64,000 nucleotides of DNA from Helianthus annuus. Taxonomy: Eukaryota > Streptophyta > Magnoliopsida > Asterales > Asteraceae. The DNA is taken from NCBI RefSeq assembly GCF_002127325.2, contig NC_035436.2, forward strand, positions 112,181,591 through 112,245,590. The letters are read 5' to 3'. Under the pieces are notes generated by a model, which worked only from the letters and a program-made list of their open reading frames with translations, searched no databases and was not told the DNA's origin. This document shows positions 1-12,500 of the stretch, in pieces. The position numbers and the translations under genes are program-made. Every line of letters begins with the position of its first letter. Positions within the stretch are counted from its first letter, which is position 1.

Positions 1-496
1 CTTTTACATAAAAGTATCCTAATACATTTTTCTAGTAAAATAAAATGCATCTAATCTATTTACTTACATACCAAATGAAAATAAATAAATTACATATTTT
101 TACAAATGGAAGACAAAAATAATAATTATTACAACCCATTGAATAATAAAATCACAAACACAAATATATTCACACAAGGTCATGGCTAGGTTATGAACAC
201 CAAAATATATATCCAAATATATATTAATTTCAAGAGCAAAATGGTTTCCTTTTACAACCTATATTTTTCGGCCAAGAATGAAAAGCCGAAAAATGTGGGT
301 TTTTGTCCAAACAAAACAAATCATCCATATGACATAATTTTTTCAAGATTCCTTTATGCATGTAGGAAATAAATCTTGAAAAAACAAAAGGAAAACCATG
401 GATAAAATTTCGGCCATAGGGTTTCTACAAACCCGAAAACCCGAAATTTTTAAATCCGATGAAGCAAGCACTCATATAAGCGGCTCTAGATGCCAT
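1..496 (-). other. Untranslated leader of element A
   Basis: AT-rich stretch between the priming site and the unseen gag of element A. I find no reading frame, tandem repeat or motif in it beyond the primer-binding site at its right end. Confidence 0.5.
483..496 (-). other. Primer-binding site of element A
   Basis: Read on the minus strand, the bases right after the LTR are ATGGCATCTAGAGCC. This is a diverged form of the initiator-Met tRNA complement TGGTATCAGAGC used by many plant LTR elements. Its position sets the orientation and shows that the LTR at 497-1405 is a 5' LTR rather than a solo LTR. Confidence 0.65.
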
Positions 497-1405
497 TGTT
501 GGGTTTTTCACATGTTTATCAAAGTAATTTTATCCAAATAAAATTAAAACGCAGCGGAATAAGGATTTAAAACATGTTACTTTGCAAGATTTAAAACCAT
601 TTTTAAATGCAAAACCCAAAATCGGATCCATATATGAAATGCATGCTATCAAAATACAACCATAGGGTGTTTTAGAATACTACCTTTCCAAGAGCAAGGT
701 GATATGAAGAAGATGATATTCTTGAATGGAAATCTTCAAAGGAGAAGACCTCAAGCTTGCATACCCCAAGCTTCCAACGAACACCTTATGTTGCTAGGAT
801 TTCTACACTTGAAACTCAAATGAAAATCCCCTTTGACAACCTATTCTTGGCCGAAATTTTTAGAGGAGTTTTAGAGAGTTCTTGCAACTTGAAAACTAGT
901 AGTAACTTATGAGAGAAGGTGTTACACACATTTAAAAGAAAATCAAGTGCCTTGTTCTTTGAGAAGATTGCATGCAATTTTATTGGTGGAAGATCACCTT
1001 GGGAAGACCCAAAGTGGGCGGCCCAAGCCACCTCCCAACTCACCCAATCAGAATTTTTTAACTTGTCTCCATGCTTTTCTATTTAAGTTTTATAACTTTT
1101 ATAAAACTTAATATAACATTTTAAAAAACACATGCAACCTTTTAATTGTTATTTAACCTATTAAATAACAAAAATAAAATATTCTCTCAAAATAAATTAT
1201 CCATATAATTTATTAGTTTGTTAAGTGCAATTATTTAGAAAACCGATTTCTAAATATTGTAAGTGTTAATATTTATTTGTTTGATCATATCATAAATAAA
1301 TATTGTAGGTGTTTGTCTAGCTTGTTATTGGGTATGACCCGACTTGGATCATAACGCACTAGCCACATCAATTTAATATGTGTCTTGGGCATACAGTGTC
1401 CAACA
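497..1405 (-). repeat. 5' LTR of element A (909 bp)
   Basis: Begins TGTTGGGTTTTT and ends GTGTCCAACA in plus coordinates, giving perfect 6-bp terminal inverted repeats TGTTGG/CCAACA. No second copy is in the window. No coding sequence inside. Confidence 0.8.
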
Positions 1406-2447
1406 TTTGACCCGTCAATTGACCAAGCAAACGTAATTCTTAGGAGGTGCCCTTTTCAGGGATTAACACCTACCTTATTACGATCACATAGCCATGTTCT
1501 CCTTGAACAATGGCTGGACCATAATTGTCTAAGCCGAAAGTCAAAGCGTTTATCGAAAAACTTTGACTTTCGGCTATTAAAAGCTTATAAAATGAAAAGT
1601 AGAGGCTAGGGACACTTACAAAGGGTCCTAGCTCGAAACTTTAACTGAGGTGGAGTCTCTTTTATGCCAGGAATCTCCAAGACAGTAAGAGAAGTGAGAA
1701 GAGATGTTTTTTACAGGTGCAAGGATTCAAGGCCACAAAGGACCTCTATTTATAATTGAAACTTGAAATGTAGGATCAAGCCAAGTGTAAGAGTGGTTCC
1801 AAGAGCATCCCAGGTGTCATAGCAGGTGTTAAAAACCATCAAAGAGCTCAAGGTTTCGAATTCATGCGAGTAGAAGTGGTTTAAATGGTGAACAAGCATG
1901 CAACCTGCAGCTGTCTAAAGGTTTCTGCCCAGAGGGGCTCCTCGCACCCCGCGACCGAGATTGGTCAAGGGGGTCGCGGCCCGCCACGTCTCGTCTCACA
2001 AAATCAGCAAAATATTTTTAAACTTTGGCAGTTTCAGTCCCTTGCAATGAAAACTTGTTTATACTTTCATATATGGCACTTTTGACCCTTCAAGTTAGAT
2101 TATAGGTATTCTCGGGAGTATAATCGAATATCATTAAGCTTCGGGTTCGTAAAAAGGTCATTCCGAGGTATAATTAAACATGCTGACGCTTTTAACCCTT
2201 CAACTTATAAACTTTCGATTTAAATCACAAACGGTTTCGTACGTTCAACACGTGGCTAGTTAAAGGATACGAATACCGTAAAAGGTCATTCAGAGGTATA
2301 GGTTATGTATGTTGACACTTTTAGTCCCTCCACGTACATCTTTTCATCTTTTGGAAATAATAGTCCCTCATAGTCAATATTTGACATAATTAGGGTTAAG
2401 GACACGTGTCAACACATTATTGGACACGATTTTTATAAGGTGTTACA
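1406..2447 (-). repeat. Partial 3' LTR of element B
   Basis: Matches 48322-49352 in the same orientation, for example around GACCCGTCAATTGAC and ATTCTTAGGAGGTGCC. The edge at 2447 (GGTGTTACA, that is TGTAACACC on the minus strand) abuts the polypurine tract. The other edge is where element A inserted. It has a TATA-like box at 1747-1754 and a GC-rich patch near 1935-1990 in otherwise AT-rich DNA. Confidence 0.85.
1747..1754 (-). promoter_or_regulatory. TATA-like box in 3' LTR of element B
   Basis: TATAAATA on the minus strand followed by GAGGTCC. The same motif occurs at the matching place in the 5' LTR (48663-48670), which supports it as the U3 promoter. Confidence 0.5.
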
Positions 2448-2460
2448 TCCTTACCCCCTT
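2448..2460 (-). other. Polypurine tract of element B
   Basis: On the minus strand this reads AAGGGGGTAAGGA immediately before the 3' LTR start TGTAACACC. It follows an AAATCTCGAGGTCGAGATTT motif, comparable with the CGGGACGAAATTT motif before the 3' LTR of the Tekay element in this window. Confidence 0.7.
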
Positions 2461-2510
2461 AAAAGAAATCTCGACCTCGAGATTTACTGAAAAAGGTGGG
2501 GGTACTTCTG

Positions 2511-3148
2511 TCACATAGTGGACTCGACCTCCCACGTGTATTCGGGGCCTCTACGGGTATCCCATTTGACCTTTATTATTGGCACATGCTTTCTTCGGAG
2601 CTTTTTAACCTGCCAATCCTCGATCGATATAAGTTTCTCAACAAACCACAAGTTTTCATCAATCTGCACGTCTTTATGAGACATTGCTAGCGACTCATTG
2701 GCTAGACATTTCTTTTGATTGCAAATGTGGAACACATTGTGAATTCCACTGAGCTCCTCAGGCAAGTTTAACTTATATGCTATAGACCCAACACATTCGA
2801 TGATCTCGAATGGTCCAATATATCTTAGGCTTAACTTGCCCTTCTTTCCAAAACGCATCACACCCTTCCAGGGTGATACTTTTAGCAGGACTTTGTCCCC
2901 AACCTGGAACTTTAGAGGTTTACGCCTCTTGTCAGCGTAGCTCTTTTGTCTATCTCTTGCGGCTTTTAGATGATCACGGATTTGTATAATCTTATCCGTC
3001 GTCTCGAGGACTATCTTAGGTTCTGATAGTTGGGCCTCCCCAACTTCTGCCCAACAGACGTGCGTTTTACATTTTCTCCCATACAAGGCCTCAAAAGGCG
3101 TAACGTTGATGCTCGTATGATTACTGTTATTGTAGGAGAATTCAATGA
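2511..3148 (-). pseudogene. Element B integrase C-terminal part with chromodomain
   Basis: Minus-strand continuation of the B integrase after the solo LTR at 3149-6721. It holds the conserved YGRKC motif, the [10 protein letters not shown] block, the [21 protein letters not shown]3-like segment, and a terminal chromodomain-like stretch ([16 protein letters not shown]). This layout is typical of Tekay-type chromoviruses, where the chromodomain directs integration to heterochromatin. Product is inactive because integrase is split. The stop lies at 2511-2513, about 50 bp before the polypurine tract, where expected for the end of pol. Confidence 0.85.
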
Positions 3149-5638
3149 TGTCACACCCCGACCACGTAGAACAACCAGACGTGGCGGAAACGTCGGGGAG
3201 TGTTGTAACAGAATCATTGTTTCATAACCGTGGAATAAATAAATTCTGTTTTATTAAATAAATGAACTCATTGTTTTAATACAATCAAATAAGTACAACT
3301 ATGATCTTCCAAGTTTTAAAGTTGCTAAGGCACGAGTCTATCCTAAATGTAGCATGTATCAACAATCATCTCAAGACAGCACCTGAAACATGTGTAAAAA
3401 TAGGTACGTCAGCATAAAAATGCCTGTGAGATACATAGGTTTTGTGAATATAGGATTCATGACTTATAAGTTTAGAAAGAGTTGTTCAACAAAAGTCAGT
3501 CATGATCCTTGTAAAATGTTTTGTTTTATAAATCATTCGAAAAGTGATGGTAAAGTAGATGATACGTAAAAGAGTAATGTAAGATTAATTGAATAACCAA
3601 GTAAAAAAATGAATTTGTATACGATAAGTTGTTGTAAAACAATGTCTTAAGAAAAACATGTTTTTTGTATAAAATGTTATATGACTTAAACTGAAATGAT
3701 TCAAATAACGCTACGATATGTAATACCATACAAACACTTATATATAGGAAGTACCAGCGGCGTATCCACCATGCTTGTATCATATTACACACGCCTCGTT
3801 ACTTAAGTCACTTACGCAAACCAAACCACCCATATAGAATGTTCATGTTTAAACCAATAGTCCAATGTTATCGTATAACTCAAGTTAAATGCAAACCATG
3901 TAATGTATAAACAAAAGTTATGTATGGTAAGTAAAATCAGATTTCTTAAACCACAAGTAAAAATGTACAAAACAAAGTGTTTGAATAAATCAAAAGTTAT
4001 GCTTTGTAAAATAATGTAAGGTTAAACGAATAACCTTATAGTAGCATATTAAAAGTTTACTTTGGATTTGTAAATAACATATTAAAAATATGTTTTGTTT
4101 TGTTGATAAAATATATATGTTGGTTCTGTACAATACCACACATGAGAGTAAATCAAACTATACTTTTGGGAGTATATCAAAATATACTTTAAAGGTGTGA
4201 TTTAAGAATTCATTCAGACCTAGTGCATCAAACTACACCTTTGAGACTATAAGGATACCACAAAGGCAAATCCCTATTTGGATGGAGAAACAAATTGGTT
4301 TCAGACATTCCATGACAACAGGAATGGGGTGTCTAGTCCTATAGCGCTATATCATACTACCAATCGGTCTGGTGAATGCATAAAATAAGTACAATTCCAC
4401 CAATTAATTTCATAATCTTTGAAAAATCAGTGTTTAAACCATAGATAGTCATTTAGTTTGTCAAAAGATAAGTACTAACGTGTATAATCAATTACTTTGA
4501 AATCATGAAAATAACAGATAGGTACACATGCTTCACCCCAAAACAGTTGAAAACAGTAAAAGAGGGGACTATGTACTCACCTGAGATTGCTCAGAAGTCC
4601 TTGTGTAATAATCACACAATGCTAGAGATCACGGAATATCAAACGGCACCTAGTAGGCAGCTATATTAATATACCGGACCTAAATCGGAAGATTTGATAG
4701 CATGAGGGTTCGTAAACCAAACGAGTATGGAGACTCGTGTAATATGGTTTAACGAAACCTACATACTAAAATGAAACCTAACCTAAGTGCTTACGACCCA
4801 TTACGACCCGTTTAGGTAGCTTATGCTACTTTAACGCGTCGTTCGCGTAAAACGCGTTCGGACCGCCTAACTAGCCCTATGGTAAGTAAAATATGCCTTA
4901 ACATGTCTAATATTATTGCCAAATCAGTTTAGATACCAATAGTTAGGTTACATATGCTTAAAATGAATTTTGGCGTAAAAAGGGTATTTTGGTAATTTAC
5001 CTAAGGCATATAAATTACCTATCACACAACTACTTAAACAAAGCGATCATGAGGTATAACCTCGAAAGGTTATTCCCTATATACTATGGTCACCTAATGG
5101 GTTTGGTCGGATCCTAATGATCGACCAAATGGGTCGGGTTCGAAAGTATAAGCGATTGTTTAGATCGCTTACCTTACGACCCTATATAAGCACTAAACTA
5201 AAAGTGACGAGCTAAGCATGTTAGAACATGCTTACCTAAGTTTAGAAAACAGGTTTGGTATCAAAACAAACGGTTTTGATACCTATGAGTAGTTTGGTTA
5301 CAAAATACGCAAGAATGCGCATTTTGGCCGAAACTACGACTCGTCACTGAGCCTAGATAACGTGGTGATCAGTAGGTGTAGTCACTAGGGACTATAACCA
5401 TCGTGATCACGCTCACGTTATGAAGTTCCAACGAACTTCGTGTTGACCATAAGCTGGTCAACGCAGATAGTCAAACACAGTTTGACTTTAGGACTAGAAA
5501 GCGATAAAAGAACGAAAGAACACTTACGAAGGGTCCCCGAAAGCTAATCTCGATCTAGGAGCTCAGGTATGAAGCAAAGGCCTCAACTTAGAGCTTTAGA
5601 TCAGATTTTGTGGGTTTTTAACCAAAAAGGGGGGGGGG

Positions 5639-5646
5639 TATTTATA
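5639..5646 (-). promoter_or_regulatory. TATA box in the solo LTR
   Basis: Minus strand reads CCTATAAATACC followed by a run of C, the strongest TATA-like motif in this LTR. Confidence 0.45.
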
Positions 5647-5834
5647 GGAAAAGCAAGACCGTTAGGATCGTTTCTTGAATATCGTGCCACGATCTAACCC
5701 GTACACTTGTCGCAAAGCTGTGGTGGCTTATTTTGCCCCCACCATAGGGTTTTGACACGTGGCGTTGCCCTTTGGGTGATCGAAAGGCTGCTGCAAGTGG
5801 ATCAGAAACATTGAATCTGGTCTGGGAGGCTGAC

Positions 5835-5875
5835 GCGGCCCGCGTCAGGATACACACAAAACTCAGGCGGGCCGC
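5835..5875. repeat. GC-rich inverted repeat in the solo LTR
   Basis: GCGGCCCGC (5835-5843) and GCGGGCCGC (5867-5875) are perfect 9-bp inverted arms around a 23-nt spacer. They are conspicuous against AT-rich flanks. A similar GC-rich patch sits in the element B LTRs near 1935-1990 and 48840-48895, so this may be a shared LTR sub-feature. Confidence 0.6.
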
Positions 5876-6721
5876 CTGGCCTTGTCTGATTAGCACAAAC
5901 TTTCAGAAATGACAGTTTTAGTCCCTGTTGCATATTTAAGCCATTTCCAACACTTCTAAGGCCCGTAAAGCCAAATTTAAGGCACTAATATGATGCCTAA
6001 ACATTGTGGACATGAAACATGCTCAAAAATATTCCGGATGTTGGCTCTTTAGTCGTACGATCGCGATGTTCGGTTAATTACGACGGAATGCGCATAAGTG
6101 CGAAAAACGATCCAAATTGCGCGACGAATGGATTTTTGACAAGCCAAACATTAAAACATAATATTATAATGCTTACATAAATTTTTGGATGTCCGGATGT
6201 ATTCAGAACGTAAGTTATGCGTGAAAGTGTAAACTTGTGCACTTTTTGACGCTTTTAGTTCCTGAATGACCCAAAAGTTTATTTTAGCACACCGAACCCC
6301 TCAAAGCCTATTTATAAGCTATGTGAAGGATATTTATGGTATGTTTAACTTACGGACATGTTCCGGAATGTCTGTTTTAGTACGAATCGTTATACTTTCG
6401 CAGTTTGTCGAATTTAGTCCCTGTAAGCGATTTAAATCGATTTTGTCATACCAAAGCCTTCAAAACTTATTTCTAAGTTATGTAAAGGTTATTTAAGGTA
6501 TGTTAAGTATATGTTGATGTTCCAGAGTATTTGTCGCATTAAACTGAGTACGTTTACGCACCAGTTTGCGTATAATTCTCCAGAAAGCGATGTAGAGTTT
6601 GAAATCGAACAAAAATTGATATGTGCAAATGATACACACATTTGTACAAATCCCAAGTATGAAATACAATATTTCATTGCTTTGGCATTTGTTTGATGGT
6701 TGAAGTGACACAGGTGTCACA

Positions 6722-7507
6722 AATGAGGGGGAGATGGTCATCCCCGCTACCACCCAAGTCGATAACACATGCTCCAAGCATGTCTTCTAATGTCTGAATA
6801 GTACACTCACTCTGTCCATCAGTCTATGGATGGTAAGCTGTACTGAAATTCAAACGAGTGCCCAAGGATTGCTGGAAACTTTTCCAGAAGTGAGAAGTGT
6901 ATCTAGTATCTCTATCGGATACAATAGATACTGGCACTCCCTGAAGGGACACAATCTCGTCCACATATAACTTTGCTAATTTATCGGAGTTGTGCGTCTC
7001 CTTTATGGGCAAGAAATGCGCTGACTTAGTCAGCCTATCAACAATGACCCATATTGTGTCATTACCATGCTTGGTTTTAGGTAACTTGGTGATAAAATCC
7101 ATAGTTACCATTTCCCATTTCCATGTGGGAATTTCTAGTTGTTGTAGCAGACCTGACGTTTTCTGATGTTTGGCCTTAACCTGCGAACACGTCAGACACT
7201 TAGCTACATGTGTGGCTATGGATTTCTTCAAACCCAACCACCAATAGTTTGCTTTCAGATCTTGATACATCTTGTCACCTCCAGGATGAACTGAGTATCT
7301 GGAACTTTGTGCTTCCTGGAGGATTAAATCTCTAAGCCCTCCAAAGTTCGGAACCCAGATTCGACCATTGAATCTAACGATTCCGTCATTCCTAGGTGAT
7401 AACTGTTCAACAGTTCCATCTAATCCCTCGCTTGGAAGGTTAGCTTCTAACATAGCTTCTTTCTGCGTATTTACTAGCTTTTCATTTAAGTTGTTCTTTA
7501 GCTCCAT
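6722..7507 (-). pseudogene. Element B integrase, N-terminal and core part
   Basis: Minus-strand integrase with the zinc-binding HHCC region ([20 protein letters not shown] ... CLTCSQVKA), the first catalytic Asp in [13 protein letters not shown], the second in VSDRDTRYTS, and the third-position Glu in GQSECTIQTLE, just beyond an in-frame TAG after FSTAYHP. It is cut after about GGSGDDHLPLI by the solo LTR. The DDE triad is recognisable but the stop and the insertion make it non-functional. Confidence 0.85.
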
Positions 7508-7566
7508 GCTTTAGGCATTAATCCGTATAGGCTTAACCCTTTCTTTTCGACTGAGTGCATCAGCGA

Positions 7567-7935
7567 TTACATTCGCTTTACAGGATGGTAGCGAATCTCG
7601 CAATCATAGTCATTCAACGTCTCCATCCATCGACGTTGTCGCATGTTCAGATCTTTTTGATTAAACAGGTGTTGGAGACTTTTATGATCAGTGTATATAA
7701 TACACTTTGTTCCATACAAGTAATGTCTCCACAGTTTTAGTGTAAATACAACAACACCTAATTCCAAGTTGTGGCTGGTGTAATTCCTTTCGTGCACCTT
7801 TAGTTGTCGTGATGCGTAGGCAATCACCTTGCCTCTTTGCATAAGCACACAGCCCATACCAATGTGTGAAGCATCACAATAGACAACAAACTCTTCAATG
7901 CCTTTAGGCAGAGTTAGCACAGGAGCATTGCTCAA
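7567..7935 (-). pseudogene. Element B RNase H fragment
   Basis: About 122 residues of gypsy RNase H. It carries [17 protein letters not shown] with the first catalytic Asp, the [20 protein letters not shown] segment and YTDHKSLQH with the later catalytic Asp, followed by the [20 protein letters not shown] connection. The catalytic residues survive. The frame is lost at both ends relative to the RT upstream and the integrase downstream. Confidence 0.85.
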
Positions 7936-8648
7936 CTTATGTTTAAGAATCTCAAAAGATTCTTGTTGTTTAGGACCTCAATTAAATTTAACATTCTTAC
8001 GGGTTAAGGTAGTCAAAGGAGTGGCTATCCTCGAAAAGTGCTCAATGAACCTCCTATAATAACCACCCAGACCTAAGAAACTACGAATTTCTGAGGTTGT
8101 CTTAGATGCTTCCCAGTTCATGATTGCTTCTATTTTGGCGGGATCCACTTGGATACCACACTCACTTACAACATGTCCAAGGAATTGGAATTCGTGAAGC
8201 CAGAACTCGCACTTGGAGAACTTGGCATAAAGTTTTTCCTACTGTAACAACTCTAGGATGCATCTAAGATGATCCTCGTGATTAGAATGATTACGAGAAT
8301 AGATAGGTTTGTCTTCTATGAAGACGATGACAAACCTGTCTAAATATGGCTTGCAGACTCTATTCATGAGATCCATGAATGCTGCAGGTGCATTAGTGAG
8401 CCCGAAAGCATCACTAAGAATTCATAATGGTCGTATATGGTTCTAAACGCGGTTTTGGGCACGTCTTCACTTCTAACCTTGAGTTGATGATACCCTGACC
8501 TCAAATCTATTTTCGAGAAGAAGCTGGCCCCTTGCAGTTGATCAAACAGATCGTCGATCCTGGGCAAAGGATAACGATTCTTGATCGTTACCTTGTTTAA
8601 TTCATGGTAATTAATGCATAGACGCATTGAACCATCCTTCTTTTTCAC
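7936..8648 (-). pseudogene. Element B reverse transcriptase, frameshifted
   Basis: The first half reads [35 protein letters not shown] and [13 protein letters not shown], all classic gypsy RT blocks. The frame breaks after EFLVM near 8420. In another frame the catalytic block reads VIVFIED at about 8311-8328, where FIDD is expected: an Asp-to-Glu change at 8314-8316. Further down, [13 protein letters not shown] and [12 protein letters not shown] blocks can be traced in broken frames to about 7980. Inactive. Confidence 0.85.
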
Positions 8649-8696
8649 AAATAGAATCGGCGCTCCCCAAGATGATGAGTTGGGCTATATAAAGCC

Positions 8697-9592
8697 TTAA
8701 TCCAAAAGTTTATCTAATTGTGCTCCTAGCTCCTTCATTTCAGTCGACGCTAAACGGTATGGTGCTCGTGCGACAGGTGCGACTCCAGGTATGATGTCGA
8801 CCTTGAACTTCACTTGCCTCTCAGGAGGTAATCCAGGTAGCTCATCAGGAAAGACATCAGGGTAATCAGCGATGATGGGAATGTCTCCTATCTTGGGCTT
8901 TGGTTCATCCATGTCACCTGTGCCATGTAAATGACACATACACTTTTCAAGCACTTGGATGCCTTAAGTATAGACACTTGATCAGGCAATCCATAGTGCG
9001 TATCTCCTTGAATGGTCAATGTTTTACCGGAAGGGGTTTTAATTATGACGAGTTTCTTGTCGCATGCGATACGAGCTTGGTTGTGTGATAACCAATCCAT
9101 ACCCAAAACTACGTCATACCTCGCCAATTTCATTGGCAGAAGAGATAACGGAATAAAATGATTCTTGATGGATATAGAACATCCATCAAGAATGGAAGAA
9201 GCAGTTTCTATGGTTCCATCGGCAAGCTCTACCTCATATTTAATATCTAGAGTTCTTATGGGAAGATTTAATAGTTCACTAAACTTAAGGTCTACAAAAG
9301 ACTTATCTGCGCCCGAATCAAATAAGACTCTAGCATAAATGTCACTGATGAGGAAAGTACCTGTTATGATGTTGTCATCATTCACCACCTGCTTTGCATT
9401 TATTTGGAATGCCCGCACATTCCCTTTCTTAGCCTCATCAGGCTTCTTTGGATTCTTGGGACAGTTTGTTTTGATGTGCCCCTTTTCATTGCAGCCATAA
9501 TAGACTGCATCCTTCAGATTCTTGCACTCAAGGGTTTTATGACCCTTCTTTTTGCAGATACCACAGGGTTTAGCCCGTGGGTCCAAGGTGCA
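8697..9592 (-). pseudogene. Element B gag C-terminus, protease and linker to RT
   Basis: The minus strand starts inside gag at the Tekay insertion edge (9592). It carries two zinc knuckles: CGICKKKGHKTLEC is canonical, and YGCNEKGHIKTNC lacks the first Cys. The aspartic protease follows with an intact VLFDSGADKSFV active site, then the LGMDWLSHNQARI block and the linker DELPGLPPERQVKFKVDIIP that leads to RT. An in-frame TAA and TAG lie after LDKLLD near 8700-8685. The short ORF start assigned near 9607 belongs to the Tekay LTR and is not real. Confidence 0.85.
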
Positions 9593-12500
9593 TGTGACAA
9601 CCCTCACTAAACCAGGTATCCGTACGATTTAATTAATAAATAATTGCTGCTTAATTACTGTGCTTACTTGAAATTACTGATGAACTGCTACTTGATTTCT
9701 GATACTTGTATATTCCTGCATCATACTTTACATACCGTCACTACATTATTTACATACTGAACTCTAGTGACAAACATGATGCACAAAAGCACAGTAGCAC
9801 TATGAACGGATAACCTATTGAACATGCTGATAAAGCCAGCATCAGGCAGATACTGCCTCTAAGGCCTGTATGAGCCAGAAATATTTTACTACACCCATAT
9901 TGAGTGTAGGGATACAAGGGTTGTAGAACTGCGTCTCTAGGAATAAGTTACGATGACTGGATGTGCCTAAAACATACACTGAGCACAAAACACAGCACTT
10001 TAATTAACATTTCAGCTTCTGGCTAGCTAATAAAGTGCCAAAACATGAGAAAAATATTACTAGACACTTTCCAAAGTGTCAGGAATAAGTTGTGTCACTA
10101 AAAATGGTATTTACGACACTTAAAAGCTTTATTAAGCGCTTTAACGGATTACTATCCAACCGAACAACCGGACTATACCCGGAACATAAAAATATTGACA
10201 TTAACAATATTGATCTTTTTCTGAGCCAGTTAGGGTCCCTGAACACCCTAACACACGCGTTAAAACACATCGCATAACTAACCAAGTTAATCCCTAAATC
10301 TAACGTAGTTAACCTAACTAAACATCAACTAACTAGTTGGAAATGAACTAGAAGCCCCCCCCCCCCCCAATCCTAACCGTCCCCAACTAAGGGGGAACAC
10401 CCATGGTACAAGTTTGATTATTTTAACCAAGATTGTTTGATATCTAACCTACATATAATCCATTGGATGAAAACTTCTAAATTGTCTATAAGTATGATGG
10501 ATGGCACTAGAGATCATTCACTCCACACAACACACAAAAATTACACCCTCTCTTGCTCCCTATATTCTCGGCCGAACCCCCCTCTCCCCATCCATCCATT
10601 TTTCGGTTGCCATCTTCTCATTCCAAGGTTACACAAACATCACGGGTCACATACGAGGAGCCTTGGAGCAAACGGAAGACGAAGGACCTCTCTATCTAGC
10701 TTTTATCCACCTCTTTTGCGCATAGATTCTTCCCTAGCCTCGAGCTAGAGGTATAATGCTTAAAACACCCTCTTGAACTAATCTAAGGTGGTTAATATGT
10801 GTTGTAACGGTTAAAACTCGAAATCTTATAAAATCATGCATTAAAGTTTACTAAAAATGCAAGTATTGTTGGTTAAAAGCTCATAAGTTGTGTAAATGTT
10901 GTAGTATTGATTTTGTGGATTATCTAGACCCGATCTATGTTGTGGTAGCTCGGATCATCATTTAACCCGGTTTGGTTAAGGTCATGGATCTTGACATAAG
11001 CTTGTTTTGAATGGTACAAGGGTTAATAGGTGAAACTCTACCACACGCGAATCATGAACTTGTGTAAAAATGTTTTACTTGTAAAATAGTATTCAAAACT
11101 AGCAGATCTACGCATCTGCGGGTGGTATTTTCAAAGAACCACATATCACAGAAATCATGTTTTCTAAAAATGAATCTTACATTAACAAGCATGATTTTTA
11201 TAAACCACAAGTGTGTAAACACTTGTGAAATTAAAGGTTTTGACAAAATAACAAACTTTGTAAAAATGACGAGAAGTTGTAAAGATGGATTTACTCTAAA
11301 AACGAGGTTTTTACGGGATCAAATTACTTTATATAAAGATCCACAAAATATAATGGGATTTACACTATAGTTTCGGAAAAACTACAAGTTCATGTACTTA
11401 TGCGATTTACATACTTGTCGACTAGTTGATGTGTCAGAAATTGTTTGATTGAATAAAGAAGTTGTTGAAATTGATTTTGTAAAAGAAAATGATACGCTTG
11501 AAAGCGTGGCCACCTCCAGTTACAGAGGAAACTCTGGCGAAATTTTCCTAAAAACCTAACACTTAGAATTATTTTCACAATAAGTGTTAGAAATAACTTT
11601 TTGACATGCTTTCAAAATATATTTCGCCACGACTTAATTTACAAATATTCGGAGGTGGAATTTTTACAAAAATTAAACGTGATAAATAAATATATTAGTA
11701 AATATATTTTCACCACACTGTTTATGATTATTTTGTGAAAAATACATAAATATTATTTTTAGAGTAAAAATAATATTTTCGAACGTTAAAAGATCCAAAA
11801 TAATACGAACGCCTCTACGATAATTATATAAGTTACACCGGTAATTACTATTACCACACGAATGATAAAACGCAACTTAAACATTATGCGGAACGACTTA
11901 TGAACGCGTATTTTGTCAAACGTATTATTTTTGGAGAATATTATGCGATGAAAATATAATATTTTTGAGAAAAATATTTATATTTTGGAATTAGAAATAA
12001 ATATATATTAAGTGAGACTTAATGATATAATTCGAACGCACATGTATTAAATCCCCCATCCTTGGGAAGGAGATTAACTACCAAGTATATACGAAAAGTA
12101 AACACGGAATAGTTGTCTAACTATTTCCCAAAAACTTAAACTATAAAGCTAGGGCACGGCCGTCCGTCTAATAGAATTAGCACATGTAGGTCGTTGCACA
12201 GCTGCCTGATTTGGAGTACTTGGTAGAGACGCACCGACTGTGAGTTCATGTCCCCCTTTTCTCTTAACTGTTTTCAGTTTTCTAAACTGCGGGGGTGAAA
12301 TACATGTTACTATGATTATGAGTACTTTTTACATGGTATGGTTAGCGTAAGGAGGGTTACTACTTAGATCATGTGAGTGGGTAGGCGGGAACTGGAGGCC
12401 ATTAATCCTCATTGTAGGACCGAGGGACGTAAGCGGTAGATCTATCTGGGTGTAGCGAGCCCAACCCCAGGTCCAGCATAACGGACCTCGGGGTGACTTT

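Larger units (their letters stand above)
1..1405 (-). mobile_element. Element A: LTR retrotransposon, 5' end only (LTR plus leader)
   Basis: The right edge of this minus-strand element is its 5' LTR (497-1405). The priming site and leader run leftwards and the body lies outside the window. It inserted into the 3' LTR of element B: B sequence resumes at 1406, and the uninterrupted copy of that stretch is seen at 48322-49352. The right-hand target-site copy should be TTTGA (1406-1410); the left copy is out of view. The TGTTGG...CCAACA ends suggest Ty1/copia, but no coding sequence is visible, so superfamily is unproven. Confidence 0.75.
3149..6721 (-). mobile_element. Solo LTR, 3573 bp, of a gypsy family
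   Basis: Starts TGTCACACC and ends GGTGTCACA, with a direct 5-bp duplication AATGA on both sides (3144-3148 and 6722-6726), so the boundaries are exact. It lies in element B's integrase, which resumes in register on each side. I see no second LTR copy, priming site or polypurine tract inside, and no convincing ORF, so a solo LTR left by unequal recombination is the best reading. A non-autonomous large derivative is the alternative. Orientation is inferred from the GGGGTGTGACA 3' end shared with other LTRs here and a minus-strand TATA box. The short ORFs inside (e.g. 3526-3792, 5642-5896) look like chance. Confidence 0.85.

Noticed and set aside
3030..3227. Plus-strand ORF across the solo LTR boundary
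   Set aside because: Spans the insertion junction between integrase and LTR; chance reading.
10437..10748. 103-codon ORF, also at 21209-21520
   Set aside because: Within the LTR near the presumed transcript start; overlapping frames are equally open and no domain is seen.
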